Assembly (NCBI RefSeq): GCF_016587415.1
Contig: NZ_BNJI01000001.1
Location: 3,945,501-4,009,500, forward strand
Direction of reading: 5' to 3'
Source of the DNA: Ktedonobacter sp. SOSP1-85
Lineage (GTDB): Bacteria > Chloroflexota > Ktedonobacteria > Ktedonobacterales > Ktedonobacteraceae
Length of the DNA: 64,000 bases
In this document: one piece after another, positions 9,339-20,508 of the stretch
How positions within the stretch are numbered: position 1 is the first letter of the stretch
How the letters are laid out: each line of letters begins with the position of its first letter
Program-made: the position numbers and the translations under genes
Notes under the pieces: generated by a model
Databases searched by the model: none
What the model was told of the DNA's origin: nothing
What the model saw: the letters and a program-made list of their open reading frames with translations, nothing else

Positions 9339-10403
9339 TTAAGGGATCAGATTGGTATCTGCATCAAGGGCCAGGACGAAGCGCGCGATAAGCTCTGCGA
9401 CGTCGTCAACATCTTTGAGTGAAACCATCTCTGAGCCGGTGTGCAGGTAACGGCAAGGGATGCTGAGCAGACCTGTCGCGATGGGACCGCGTGCGACCTG
9501 GATCGCATCGGTGTCTGTGCCGGTACCGGCGGCCGAGGCCTCAACCTGGTAGCTGATGCCTGCCTCTTCTGCGGCTTTGACAAGGCGCTCATAGACGGGA
9601 AGATTAATATGTGCGCCGATAGTCAGGATGGGGCCAGCATTCATCTTCAGATCGCCCATACGATTTTTTTGAGCGCCGGGGATATCTGAGGTTGGGGCCA
9701 CATCGACCGCGATGGCGATCTGTGGGTTGACGCTATAGGCGCTGGTACGCGCGCCGCGCAGGCCAATCTCTTCCTGTACAGCCGAGACAAAGAATACGCC
9801 TGCCTTCAACTGCTCGCGTTTGGCATGGATACGGCGCATCGCCTCTACCACTGCGAAGACGCCGGATTTATCGTCGAGCGCCCGCGAGATGATGATGTCC
9901 TTATGCAGCGTCTCCAGTTCCGCGGCACGTGTGCCAACAGAGCCAACTTTCACGCGTTCAAGCGCCTCTTCCTTACTGGAAGCACCGATATCGATCCAGA
10001 GGTCCCAAAGCTTAGGAGCCTTCTCGCGCTCCTCAGCCGAGAGGCTGTGAACGGGTTTGCGACCAACAACACCAGAGACGATACCCTTGGGCGTGTGGAT
10101 GTTGACGCGGTTCCCTGGTAGAGTAGAGGCGTCAAACCCGCCAATGGGGGCGAAATAGAGATAGCCTTGCTCATCGATGTGGCGGATGAGGAAGCCGAGT
10201 TCGTCGCAGTGGGCTTCTAGCATGACGCGTGGCTCAGCCGAGGCATTGAGGGCCGCGATCACATTGCCATGTACATCTGTATGTACTTCATCGGTATACT
10301 GCTGTATCTCCTCGCGTACGACTTGCTGAGCCGGGCGCTCAAAGCCAGAAGGGCTGGGGCTAGCGACCAGGCGACGGAGAAATGCAACACGTGACTCGTC
10401 CAT
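9339..10403 (-). CDS. M42-family metallo-aminopeptidase (first of two)
   Basis: 354 residues from the ATG at 10403, which has GGAGG 7 bases upstream. A longer open frame to 10487 exists only because it reads through a family A repeat, so I reject that start. M42 enzymes are cytosolic, self-compartmentalising, two-metal aminopeptidases (glutamyl aminopeptidase/TET type). Visible metal and catalytic motifs: EAHCDELGF, GFDAST, SRALDDKSG, VQEEIGLRGA, AVDVAPTSD and a late GTGTDTDA with RYLHTGSEM. A paralogue lies at 33346-34395. Confidence 0.9.
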   Translation of the reverse strand: MDESRVAFLRRLVASPSPSGFERPAQQVVREEIQQYTDEVHTDVHGNVIAALNASAEPRVMLEAHCDELGFLIRHIDEQGYLYFAPIGGFDASTLPGNRVNIHTPKGIVSGVVGRKPVHSLSAEEREKAPKLWDLWIDIGASSKEEALERVKVGSVGTRAAELETLHKDIIISRALDDKSGVFAVVEAMRRIHAKREQLKAGVFFVSAVQEEIGLRGARTSAYSVNPQIAIAVDVAPTSDIPGAQKNRMGDLKMNAGPILTIGAHINLPVYERLVKAAEEAGISYQVEASAAGTGTDTDAIQVARGPIATGLLSIPCRYLHTGSEMVSLKDVDDVAELIARFVLALDADTNLIP

Positions 10404-10415
10404 AAAACCTCCAAA

Positions 10416-10535
10416 CTTCTGATCCGAAAACCCTGAGCGCGCCTGCCGTGCCACCGCTTGCCCCCGAATGGGGGAAGCGCTAGACACGTAAGTGGCGCAC
10501 GCCCCCGAATGGGGGTTGGGTTTCGGAATAAGATC
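10416..10535 (+). repeat. Family A palindromic repeat, copy 3 (two micro-hairpin inserts)
   Basis: The longest copy. Micro-hairpins lie at 10461-10474 (before the AAGCGCTAG core) and 10502-10515 (just before TTGGGTTTCGG). It lies directly upstream of the M42 start and supplies a false N-terminal extension to that reading frame. Confidence 0.85.
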
Positions 10536-10634
10536 AAAGTTGTGTATTGAAAAGAAATAATCTCCAATTAATTTCTAGATGGAGATGCTATTCGGATAGG
10601 AATTGTGTATGTTTGTGAGTGATAAACAAGAACG

Positions 10635-10713
10635 AGCGACCCTGAGTTGGCTTCTGTAGCTCTGAGGTACTCTTTTCTGCCAGAGCCAGGGAAGTCAAAC
10701 CTCCAGGGTCGCT
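10635..10713 (-). ncRNA. Structured intergenic RNA or long terminator
   Basis: Outer 10-bp perfect stem (AGCGACCCTG at 10635 with CAGGGTCGCT at 10704) encloses a second stem GCTCTG/CAGAGC and alternative GAGGT/ACCTC pairing. On the minus strand it follows the NYN gene by about 35 bases and is followed by CGTTCTTGTTT. It may be a branched terminator or part of the leader of the M42 gene downstream. Confidence 0.35.
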
Positions 10714-10747
10714 TAGAGATGTACAAAAATGTTTGTTCTGCCAGTAG

Positions 10748-12106
10748 TTAACGAACGAACTGTTTTAAAACTTCGTCCACACCTGGATGTGAGCGATTCA
10801 GGCGCAGGTCCTCGGCTCCAGTGGGATCGGTCTGTACCAAAAGAATATTTTGCTGAATACATGTATTGAGCAGTTCGCGTGCTGACTCGCGTGTTAAGCG
10901 GCCACGGAAACGATTCTTTGGGTTGACTGGATCACCAATGAAGTTAGAGACGCCAATAATTGTACGCCATGACCAGTTGCGGTCGATATAATCGAGGAAC
11001 TGGATGAACAAAGGATCAAGCACATCCATAGTGGGGGCACCATAGGATGCCTGAGGATACTGGGCGTTTCCAGGATAGTTTACGGCGGGCATCGACCCTG
11101 TATTACCGCTTGAATATGGAGCACTGGGAATGGGTAATGAGCCAGTATTACCTGACACGCCATTGGATGTGAGTCCCCCTGGCACCAGGGGAACAAACTG
11201 GTTTGCGCTGCTTATTAGATCTCGGCTGACGGTTCCTGGAATACCGACAACAATAACATTTTTGTTCAAACGTAGCTTTAGGCGAGCACTGATACGCGTG
11301 AAATCTTTATCGCCTGTCATTAAAACAAAGGTTGAAATGGTAGGTCGATCAAAGACGGTCTCAATAATATCCATCAGCATGTTCAGATCGACGGTGCTCT
11401 GTACCACAGTACTTTGCACAATCGTGCTGTTTCCGGAGTTCACGGCGGGCATATGACCAGTGTTTCCGGTATGAATAGTGGAATATCCTAAGGGACCTGT
11501 GTTGCTTGGGGCCAGAGACGTCCCGGCTGGTTGAGGTGTCTGATCATATGGGCGTTGTTGATAGGATGAGGAGCGGAACGCCTCGCGATTCTGATAATCC
11601 GTTGAATAATCATCATCGGGGATGCGTTCTTCGTCGAAGTTCTCCTCCTCCATCTCATCTCTGGCTGGAGAAAGCGCATCGTCTGTCTCGTCTGGCCATC
11701 CCTGGTTTAGCCCTTGTTGTGGCTGAATGGCTGGAAGCGAACCTGAACTGGCTGACATTCCACTAGGCCATGGGCGCGGGAAAGAGCCTGTATTCTGTTC
11801 TGCAACATAGCTCTGCGCACCAAGGGGGCCGGTTGGAGTATTGGAGGCATAGTGGATTGTCCCCATGCGTATGCGGTCACGTTGTTTGGCTGGGCAATCA
11901 ACACGATCAATCATTGCAGCCGTCAAGCTACCTTTGAAGGGCTCGGGTTGACGTGACCAATCCGCATAAGCGCGAGCAACCATTACTGTTCCATAGCGAC
12001 GAGCCACCGCGATCAACTCTTGTGGATCGGGTTCTCGTCGTTGAATATTTAGCATACTGTAACGTATGTTCTCAAAGTCAATGAATAAAGCAATATCTTC
12101 GGGCAC
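10748..12106 (-). CDS. NYN-domain (PIN-like nuclease) protein with long insertion
   Basis: 452 residues, GTG start at 12106 with AGAGGAG upstream. The N-terminal ALFIDFENIR supplies the first acidic residue of an NYN/LabA-type PIN-like nuclease, and TFVLMTGDKDFTR near 260 supplies the later acidic cluster, followed by VIVVGIPGTVSRDL. Between them, about residues 95-235 are low-complexity, with Ser/Gly/Asn/Gln-rich runs and repeated SGNTG-type motifs, so the fold is split by a long disordered insert. Another such linker follows. The last 90 residues look like a winged-helix or LOTUS-like module. Such proteins usually act on RNA; the target is unknown. Confidence 0.75.
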   Translation of the reverse strand: MPEDIALFIDFENIRYSMLNIQRREPDPQELIAVARRYGTVMVARAYADWSRQPEPFKGSLTAAMIDRVDCPAKQRDRIRMGTIHYASNTPTGPLGAQSYVAEQNTGSFPRPWPSGMSASSGSLPAIQPQQGLNQGWPDETDDALSPARDEMEEENFDEERIPDDDYSTDYQNREAFRSSSYQQRPYDQTPQPAGTSLAPSNTGPLGYSTIHTGNTGHMPAVNSGNSTIVQSTVVQSTVDLNMLMDIIETVFDRPTISTFVLMTGDKDFTRISARLKLRLNKNVIVVGIPGTVSRDLISSANQFVPLVPGGLTSNGVSGNTGSLPIPSAPYSSGNTGSMPAVNYPGNAQYPQASYGAPTMDVLDPLFIQFLDYIDRNWSWRTIIGVSNFIGDPVNPKNRFRGRLTRESARELLNTCIQQNILLVQTDPTGAEDLRLNRSHPGVDEVLKQFVR

Positions 12107-12208
12107 AACCTTCTCCTCTCGTTGGGAGAAACCGCGCAGGCCAAGATTTATGATTGTTCAGGTGCTCGGATAACCTTACAGTAACCCTAATACTATGAGC
12201 ATATCATA

Positions 12209-12282
12209 CTTTATTAGTAAAGTCGAGAGGCCTACGCTTTACTTAGCGTACCATCCTATGGTATATTTCTTAAGTTAAGAAA
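12209..12282 (+). promoter_or_regulatory. Cluster of three palindromes upstream of the HxlR gene
   Basis: Within 75 bases: ACTTTA-TTAG-TAAAGT near 12209, TACCAT-CCT-ATGGTA at 12249-12263 and TTTCTTAA-G-TTAAGAAA at 12266-12282. The last is a perfect 17-bp dyad 27 bases before the regulator start and is a good candidate for its own operator. Confidence 0.5.
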
Positions 12283-12308
12283 GGACTGTTTACAAAGAGT
12301 ATAAAGTC

Positions 12309-12662
12309 ATGGAGCTAACAAAAACCCACCTTGATGATGCCGTTTGCCCAGTGGCCCGTACCGCTGCGATTATTAGCGGTAAATGGACCTTGCTGATCAT
12401 ACGCGATCTGGCCTCTGGCCTGAAGCGTTTTCATCAACTGGAGCGATCCCTTTATGGCATTAGCCCCAAAACGCTTTCTGAACGGCTGCGCTCGTTAGAA
12501 GAGGAGGGGATCGTCATACGACAAACCTATGCCGAAGTTCCCCCTCGTGTGGAATACTCTCTAACTGAGAAAGGGCAGGATCTTGTTTCCGTTATTGATT
12601 GTATGCGTAGTTACGGAAAACGCTGGTTGTGCCAGGATAAACCTGCCTCTGAAAGAGGATAA
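12309..12662 (+). CDS. HxlR-family winged-helix transcriptional regulator
   Basis: 117 residues. Follows the family pattern closely: CPVARTAAIISGKWTLLI (C13 at the position of the family's redox/ligand-sensing cysteine), FHQLERSLYGISPKTLSERLRSLEEEGI for the recognition helix, and EYSLTEKGQDL for the wing. HxlR proteins are dimeric repressors or activators that often respond to electrophiles, quinones or aldehydes. The divergently read gene is the NYN protein at 10748-12106, a possible target. A short hairpin follows. Confidence 0.9.
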   Translation: MELTKTHLDDAVCPVARTAAIISGKWTLLIIRDLASGLKRFHQLERSLYGISPKTLSERLRSLEEEGIVIRQTYAEVPPRVEYSLTEKGQDLVSVIDCMRSYGKRWLCQDKPASERG

Positions 12663-12698
12663 TACACTTTCCACCCGTTTCCCTGCTTAAAATGAGAG

Positions 12699-12723
12699 AG
12701 GAACCGAGAACACCCCGGTTCCT
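12699..12723. terminator. Short hairpin between convergent genes
   Basis: 8-bp stem AGGAACCG with CGGTTCCT across a 9-base loop, 36 bases after the HxlR stop. The T-tail is weak, so terminator activity is only probable. Confidence 0.5.
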
Positions 12724-12753
12724 TGATGCAAATGCCATACCTAATGAGTAGCG

Positions 12754-13044
12754 TTATAGAACGGACCCTACCAATTCTCGATCATACTGCGCCAGGAAGC
12801 GATGGAGCACACCATCATCAGCTGGGGTGTTTGCCGCAGCTGGCTGTCCTGCTTGCGCTTTTAGTAGTTCATACAAACTCGCGATATCATAATGCATTTG
12901 TACTAGAAGCTGGCCGTCGCTATTAAATCCTTCTACAACAAGGCCATCCTCTTCTTCATGGATTGCGATGCTCTTCGCGCCGATCTGATCCAGAACCTGA
13001 CCGACAGCATGCAAAATGTTCGCATAACTGATTGTGGCCGGCAT
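12754..13044 (-). CDS. Small conserved-looking protein of unknown function
   Basis: 96 residues from the ATG at 13044, chosen because GGGAGG lies 6 bases upstream; the longer frame to 13206 has no RBS. The sequence begins MPATISYANILHAVGQVL, then a beta-rich middle (SIAIHEEEDGLVVEGF, LLVQMHYDI) and a helical end with DGVLHRFLAQYDRELVG. Soluble, acidic, no signal peptide, no motif I can name. It sits between the HxlR gene and the 23S rRNA promoter. Confidence 0.6.
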   Translation of the reverse strand: MPATISYANILHAVGQVLDQIGAKSIAIHEEEDGLVVEGFNSDGQLLVQMHYDIASLYELLKAQAGQPAAANTPADDGVLHRFLAQYDRELVGSVL

Positions 13045-13407
13045 TGAAACCTCCCTAAATAGTCGGAGACTGTTTCGTGAAAGTCTGTAGACTGCTTTGT
13101 CGAACCGCAAAGCACCGTTGCTTTTCGCTTGGTGATTTGACAGTATTCCTACTCGATACCACACTCCGGATATTTTATCATTACGTACATGGCACGTCAA
13201 GTTCACCGTTTTATGGGTTTATGTAAAAAGACAACGATAAATGCATTTATTTCTATCTTTATTGTCCTTCCCCTTGTAGCGCCTGTTGATGCTGGATAGT
13301 TTGCTGAAGGACCTGAGCATAAGTTAGGGCAGAGGATGGAGATCTGCCTCTAGATCCCTCGGAAGGGGCAATTTTTCCAGCTTGCAAAAAATTGCCGCGA
13401 AAAAGTG

Positions 13408-13438
13408 TTGACAAGTTTCCATGGATGTGGCATATTAT
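13408..13438 (+). promoter_or_regulatory. Probable promoter of the 23S rRNA unit
   Basis: TTGACA at 13408-13413 and TATTAT at 13433-13438 (19-bp spacer; CATATT at 13431 would give 17). Transcription would begin near 13445, just before the left processing stem, about 200 bases upstream of mature 23S. Confidence 0.6.
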
Positions 13439-13470
13439 GCAGGCACCGCGCGAAGCGAGGTGAAAACAAG

Positions 13471-13530
13471 ATTGTACACTTAACAACTAAAGAATACATA
13501 GTTACTTCAATTTTGCTGAGCGAGCACGTT
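13471..13530 (+). other. Left arm of the 23S processing stem
   Basis: Pairs with 16724-16780 over roughly 55 bases. The perfect core is TCAATTTTGCTGAGC here (13507-13521) with GCTCAGCAAAATTGA on the right side. Flanking stretches (AACTAAAGAAT, CATAGTTAC) also have near-perfect partners. This is the usual long stem cut by RNase III around 23S rRNA. Confidence 0.8.
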
Positions 13531-13647
13531 GGCATGCAAATGCCCAACCGTGACGTGAGTCATAGCAAGCTCGTGACAGTGAAGAGTGAAGACCGAGAAT
13601 CCCATACAACAAGGGTAACTAACCAACAAGAAGAAGCAGACAAGGCA

Positions 13648-16610
<2,963 letters not shown>

Positions 16611-16723
16611 TCCCATTCTGTTTCTTCGCAAAATGTGGTGAGTCCTTGTGGTGTGAGTGAGAGCGGTCTAGGATCGGATCTGAGCACGAGTGAGAGGACG
16701 AGCAGCACGGGGAGCAGGAGCAG

Positions 16724-16780
16724 GCCAGCGTGGCTCAGCAAAATTGAGGTAACTATGAATTCTTTAGTGTGATGTGTACA
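16724..16780 (+). other. Right arm of the 23S processing stem
   Basis: Complement of 13471-13530, including GTAACTATG and TTCTTTAGT blocks. It begins about 115 bases after the mature 3' end, and the space between holds no 5S rRNA or tRNA that I can recognise. Confidence 0.8.
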
Positions 16781-16844
16781 GACAAATAGCCGTCGTTATG
16801 CGATAAAACGCGTGACCACGGTCTTTTTGTTTTTGGTTAGTTAT

Positions 16845-18086
16845 TCATTTCTCTTCACCAAACATGGCAAGCGCGCAGTGAATCTCTTGCTGAACTTCGG
16901 TATCCTCTTCACTCATTAAGGCTGCCTGTAGCGCCTGGTATGCCTCCTGTCCCTGGAGTCTGCCCAGGGCCCATGCCGCGTGCCCACGGACCAGCGCCTC
17001 CTGGTCGTGCAATGCGCCGATAAGGGCGGGCACAGCTCCTTGGTTGCCACTATTGCCCAGGGCGACACAGACATTGCGCAGCAACCCCCGACGCTTGGTA
17101 CGTTTGATGGGACTACGCCGGAAGCGCTCACGGAACTCCTCTTCACTTAGGGCTAGAAGTGGTATAAGCTCCGGTTCACTGCCCACGGCTGGTCGTTTCA
17201 GAAATTCCTGGTGAGGCTGGAAGGTTGCCTGGCGCTCTGTGCTGCGGCGATTGACGGCCTCCAGGGCCACAAATTGAGGTTGCCCTTGCTGATCGCGTAG
17301 ACCCAGGCGACGCTCCGCGACCTTGTTGACGGGACAGACCTCCTGACAGATGTCGCAGCCGAAGATATAATTTCCTATCAATGGGCGGAGTTCAAGAGGA
17401 ATGCTACCGCGCAACTCGATGGTCAAGAAAGAGATACAGAGCCGATTATCAAGCTCATAGGGGTTGGTGAGCGCGCCTGTCGGGCAGGCATGCAGGCATA
17501 TTTCACAGTGTCCACAATTGGCTTTGAGTGGTTCATCGGGCTCGAGAGGAACATTCGTTACGATCTCGGCCAGAAAGAGCCATGATCCCCAGCCATGCGT
17601 CAGAATATTGGTGTTTTTTCCATACCAGCCCAGTCCCGCGCGTTGGGCCACAGCGCGATCTACCATGCGACCCGTGTCGACGAAGAGCCGAGCTTCGGCC
17701 TCGCTTCCCAACTCGCTGCGCGTATACTCCCTCAGCCACTCGGCAAACCGCTGTAGCTTTGGCTTAATGATGTCGTGATAGTCATCGCCCCAGGCGTAGC
17801 GCGCGATACGCCCACGTGGTCCCTCTCCCTCTTCGTTTCCTGGCTGCTCTGTCAGGTAGGTCATACCCAGGGAGATAATCGATTGGGCCTCGGGAAGAAG
17901 TGCATTCGGGTGGCACGAGACATCTGCGCGCTCGCTGGTATACCAGGGCAATCCATCCATCAAGCCCCGGCTGATGCGCTCTCTAATAATCCCTTTGGCC
18001 TCGGTAAAGGCTTCTGCCGTGGTGATGCGGACGGTGTCAAAGCCCAGCTCGTAGGCGTATTCTTTTACAACTTGTGTGTCTAACAT
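16845..18086 (-). CDS. queG: Epoxyqueuosine reductase with HEAT-repeat tail
   Basis: 413 residues. QueG performs the last step of queuosine tRNA modification, reducing epoxyqueuosine with cobalamin and two [4Fe-4S] clusters. Visible: N-terminal DTVRITTAEAF, the QueG signature with FVDTGRMVDRAVAQRAGLGWYGKN, ferredoxin motifs CGHCEICLHACPTGAL and CDICQEVCP, and a C-terminal HEAT/PBS-type helical repeat (ALVRGHAAWALGRLQG) that is found in the longer members. It starts 12 bases after the permease stop, so it is the third gene of an operon with an ABC exporter. No other queuosine gene is in the window. Confidence 0.92.
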   Translation of the reverse strand: MLDTQVVKEYAYELGFDTVRITTAEAFTEAKGIIRERISRGLMDGLPWYTSERADVSCHPNALLPEAQSIISLGMTYLTEQPGNEEGEGPRGRIARYAWGDDYHDIIKPKLQRFAEWLREYTRSELGSEAEARLFVDTGRMVDRAVAQRAGLGWYGKNTNILTHGWGSWLFLAEIVTNVPLEPDEPLKANCGHCEICLHACPTGALTNPYELDNRLCISFLTIELRGSIPLELRPLIGNYIFGCDICQEVCPVNKVAERRLGLRDQQGQPQFVALEAVNRRSTERQATFQPHQEFLKRPAVGSEPELIPLLALSEEEFRERFRRSPIKRTKRRGLLRNVCVALGNSGNQGAVPALIGALHDQEALVRGHAAWALGRLQGQEAYQALQAALMSEEDTEVQQEIHCALAMFGEEK

Positions 18087-18098
18087 GCTACCATCGCT

Positions 18099-19178
18099 CT
18101 AGTTTGTAATCTCACGTTGTCGATTAAACCACCAGGAGATGCCCAGGAAAAGTACCAGGTAGGTGGCGATAACGAGGAGGGCATGGAGATTGCTCAATTG
18201 GGCGGTCTGCAAGCTAAACACGTATGCCGCCTGATTTTGTATCAAGGCCTCCAGGTTATTGCTGATAAAGAGATCGGGAAGCTGGCGGAGAATGTCGCCA
18301 ATAATATTCTGGAAAAGGGGGGCGCTTAACAGAAGTGTTCCTTTTAGAATGTTCTCCAGCACCCACCAGACAAGGGCTCCTGAGACTCCAGCTGCCGAGT
18401 TGCGCCCTATAGTTGCCAGGGTCAGGGCGAGTATACCATACCAGAAAAGATTGAGGATCTGAGCCAGGAGATAGAGCAGGAAGTGCCAGGCCCAGGTCGC
18501 ATCCACAAAGTCCAGGTTTGTGGCGTTTCCAATGACAAGATTCAGGGCGGTACTACTGATCAGGCCCGTCAGAAAGAGCAAGAGAAAACCTAGTATGCTT
18601 GAGAAAAGGATCGCTCCTACCTTGGCGCACAAAAATTGGGCGCGTGTCGGACCACGCGTATAAATCAGGCGTACCGTGCCCACGTTATACTCACCACCCA
18701 CAATTGTACCAGCGAGTATGACGATGAGGATAAGCCCACCAAATTGTATAAGTTGCGTGATGGTGTTTATCGCATCAGGCAGGCCCAGCACACCGTTATA
18801 TTGTTGCAATTGTGCTTGCTTCTGAGCCTCGGCGCGTGCCAGATCCTGCGCGTTTGCCGGGCGGTCGAGGCAATATGGTGGCTTAAGTTGCCCGTGAGTT
18901 GTGCAGTGAGGGGGAAGCCAGTTGCGCGTTGGGGTGCCAGCCAGAAAGAGTGCAGGTAAGGCGATACCCACGAAAGAGAGTACCATCAAAAGCATGCCTA
19001 CAATGAGGAGCACTTTAGACATTCCACGCCGGCGGAGCTTGTAGAGTTCTACGCCGGTCAGACGTATAATCACACTCAGGTAGTCCTGACGTCCCATGAC
19101 AACAGTGTCACGCCGTGGTAGGGTCTGCGAGGAAGTCGCAATGCTGGCTTGATGTTCATGCTGGGCCTGGCTATCCAT
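18099..19178 (-). CDS. ABC-2-type exporter permease
   Basis: 359 residues from the ATG at 19178 (GGGGAGG upstream). About six hydrophobic helices: VLLIVGMLLMVLSFVGIALP near 50-75, a long extracytoplasmic loop, then LIQFGGLILIVILAGTIVGG, the FSSILGFLLLFLTGLI segment and three more, ending in WWFNRQREITN. The pattern AGTIVGGEYNVGTVRLIYTRGPTR is typical of ABC-2 permeases. Its ATG overlaps the ATPase stop by 8 bases, so translation is coupled. Substrate unknown; lipids, drugs and peptides are all possible in this family. Confidence 0.88.
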   Translation of the reverse strand: MDSQAQHEHQASIATSSQTLPRRDTVVMGRQDYLSVIIRLTGVELYKLRRRGMSKVLLIVGMLLMVLSFVGIALPALFLAGTPTRNWLPPHCTTHGQLKPPYCLDRPANAQDLARAEAQKQAQLQQYNGVLGLPDAINTITQLIQFGGLILIVILAGTIVGGEYNVGTVRLIYTRGPTRAQFLCAKVGAILFSSILGFLLLFLTGLISSTALNLVIGNATNLDFVDATWAWHFLLYLLAQILNLFWYGILALTLATIGRNSAAGVSGALVWWVLENILKGTLLLSAPLFQNIIGDILRQLPDLFISNNLEALIQNQAAYVFSLQTAQLSNLHALLVIATYLVLFLGISWWFNRQREITN

Positions 19179-20256
19179 GTTTTTCCTCCCCTTCCAGGAC
19201 CTGGTCACCTTCGTGTATGGTGACATTTGCGTGCGCAAGATGCTCGGCCAGTGCCTCCATGCCAGTATGGCTGCCTGCTCCACCTGTGGTAACTTCAAGG
19301 AAGACATCCTCCAGGTTCCCCTCGCGCGGGCGGATCTCCGCGGCAAAGATGTCATTGTGCGCAAGCAGGGCATTGACCTCGGATGAGTGGGTGATGGGCG
19401 CCTCGATCAAGAGTACTGGCTGCATGTCCCGCTTGTTCTCCAGCTTTACTCCATGCAGCCAGGTGGATGCGTGTTCCTGGTGCTGCTGTATGATAGCGAG
19501 GGCGCGCTCGCTTTCTTGTGGCGTATTTAGTCGAACTTCAATCATCTCGCTTGTCTGGAGTAGAGTGGCGACTTCACCCTGCTTGAGTAAGTTCCCTTTT
19601 TGCATGATCGCGACGCGGTTACAGACCTGTTGGACCTCGTGGAGCAGATGGCTGGAGAGGAAAATGGTCTTACCTAACTCTGAGAGGCGCTTGATTAACT
19701 TGCGAATCTCAATCATACCGGCTGGATCCAGGCCATTGGTTGGTTCGTCGAGTAGGACTAGCTCTGGATCGGTCAGGAGCGCGGCGGCGATGCCCAGGCG
19801 CTGTTTCATGCCAAGCGAATACTGGCGGAAGTTTAACTTCTGGTAGGAGCGCAACTCAACTATTTCAAGCACCTCTGCCAGGCGGCGATCATTGGATTTC
19901 CCGGACATCATGCCCGAGGTTGCCGCTACAACGCGCAAGTTATCGAGTCCAGAGAGATAAGGGTAGAATACTGGCGTCTCTACAATCGCCCCTACACGTT
20001 GCAGAATATGGGGCAGTTGGTGCGCGTTATCCATCCCAAAAATGATCGCGCTGCCGGCTGTTGGACGAATCAGGCCCAACAGCATACGAATGGTCGTGGT
20101 CTTTCCTGAGCCATTGGGACCCAGGAAGCCAAATACATCTCCGCGCATGACTTGTAGGTGTAGATCATTGACCGCCACCAGATTTCCAAACGCCTTGGTG
20201 AGTCGATTGGTGCTAATCACAATATTTTTGTCATAAGAAGGAGAAATATACTTCAC
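19171..20256 (-). CDS. ABC exporter ATPase subunit
   Basis: 361 residues from a GTG at 20256 preceded by GAGGGAGC; a GTG at 20298 is an alternative. Walker A GPNGSGKTTTIRMLL, signature YSLGMKQRLG, Walker B LVLLDEPTNGLDP and the switch histidine in FLSSHLL are all present. The C-terminal 90 residues (EVRLNTPQESERAL onward) form the extra domain common in DrrA/CcmA-type ATPases. It pairs with the overlapping downstream permease. Confidence 0.92.
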   Translation of the reverse strand: MKYISPSYDKNIVISTNRLTKAFGNLVAVNDLHLQVMRGDVFGFLGPNGSGKTTTIRMLLGLIRPTAGSAIIFGMDNAHQLPHILQRVGAIVETPVFYPYLSGLDNLRVVAATSGMMSGKSNDRRLAEVLEIVELRSYQKLNFRQYSLGMKQRLGIAAALLTDPELVLLDEPTNGLDPAGMIEIRKLIKRLSELGKTIFLSSHLLHEVQQVCNRVAIMQKGNLLKQGEVATLLQTSEMIEVRLNTPQESERALAIIQQHQEHASTWLHGVKLENKRDMQPVLLIEAPITHSSEVNALLAHNDIFAAEIRPREGNLEDVFLEVTTGGAGSHTGMEALAEHLAHANVTIHEGDQVLEGEEKHG

Positions 20257-20508
20257 CGGTTGCTCCCTCTGGAGAAAAAGCTTCTTTTCATATCCCACTT
20301 TCTTGCTCGAAGATGAATATGCTCCATTGCCTCAACTTGAAACGAGTTTACACAGGTTTCAGGCGTCATCCCTCGCCGCTGACAGTATGCATGCTTTTGT
20401 GGCTGGTGGCAAGTCCTTTGGTTTTATCTCGTACACTAGAAATGTTGAAGAATTTCCATGTATAAGGCCTCTCATGCTGCTTCCAGCAAACCATGCAAGG
20501 AGTCTAAC

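Noticed and set aside
10404..10487. Longer N-terminus for the first M42 peptidase.
   Set aside because: The extra 28 residues are translated family A repeat. The start at 10403 has a strong RBS and matches the family N-terminus.
13259..13486. 75-residue minus-strand frame upstream of the 23S gene, with a coding-like end (ALTYAQVLQQTIQHQQAL).
   Set aside because: It overlaps the rRNA promoter and the left processing stem, and I see no convincing RBS. It might be a remnant of an old gene but cannot be supported.
16611..16844. 5S rRNA downstream of 23S.
   Set aside because: The region lacks the conserved 5S core (CCCATCCCGAAC-like) and is closed by the right arm of the 23S processing stem.
19115..19846. 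243-residue plus-strand frame opposite the ABC genes.
   Set aside because: It is antisense to the clear Walker and signature motifs of the ATPase and has a composition typical of shadow frames.
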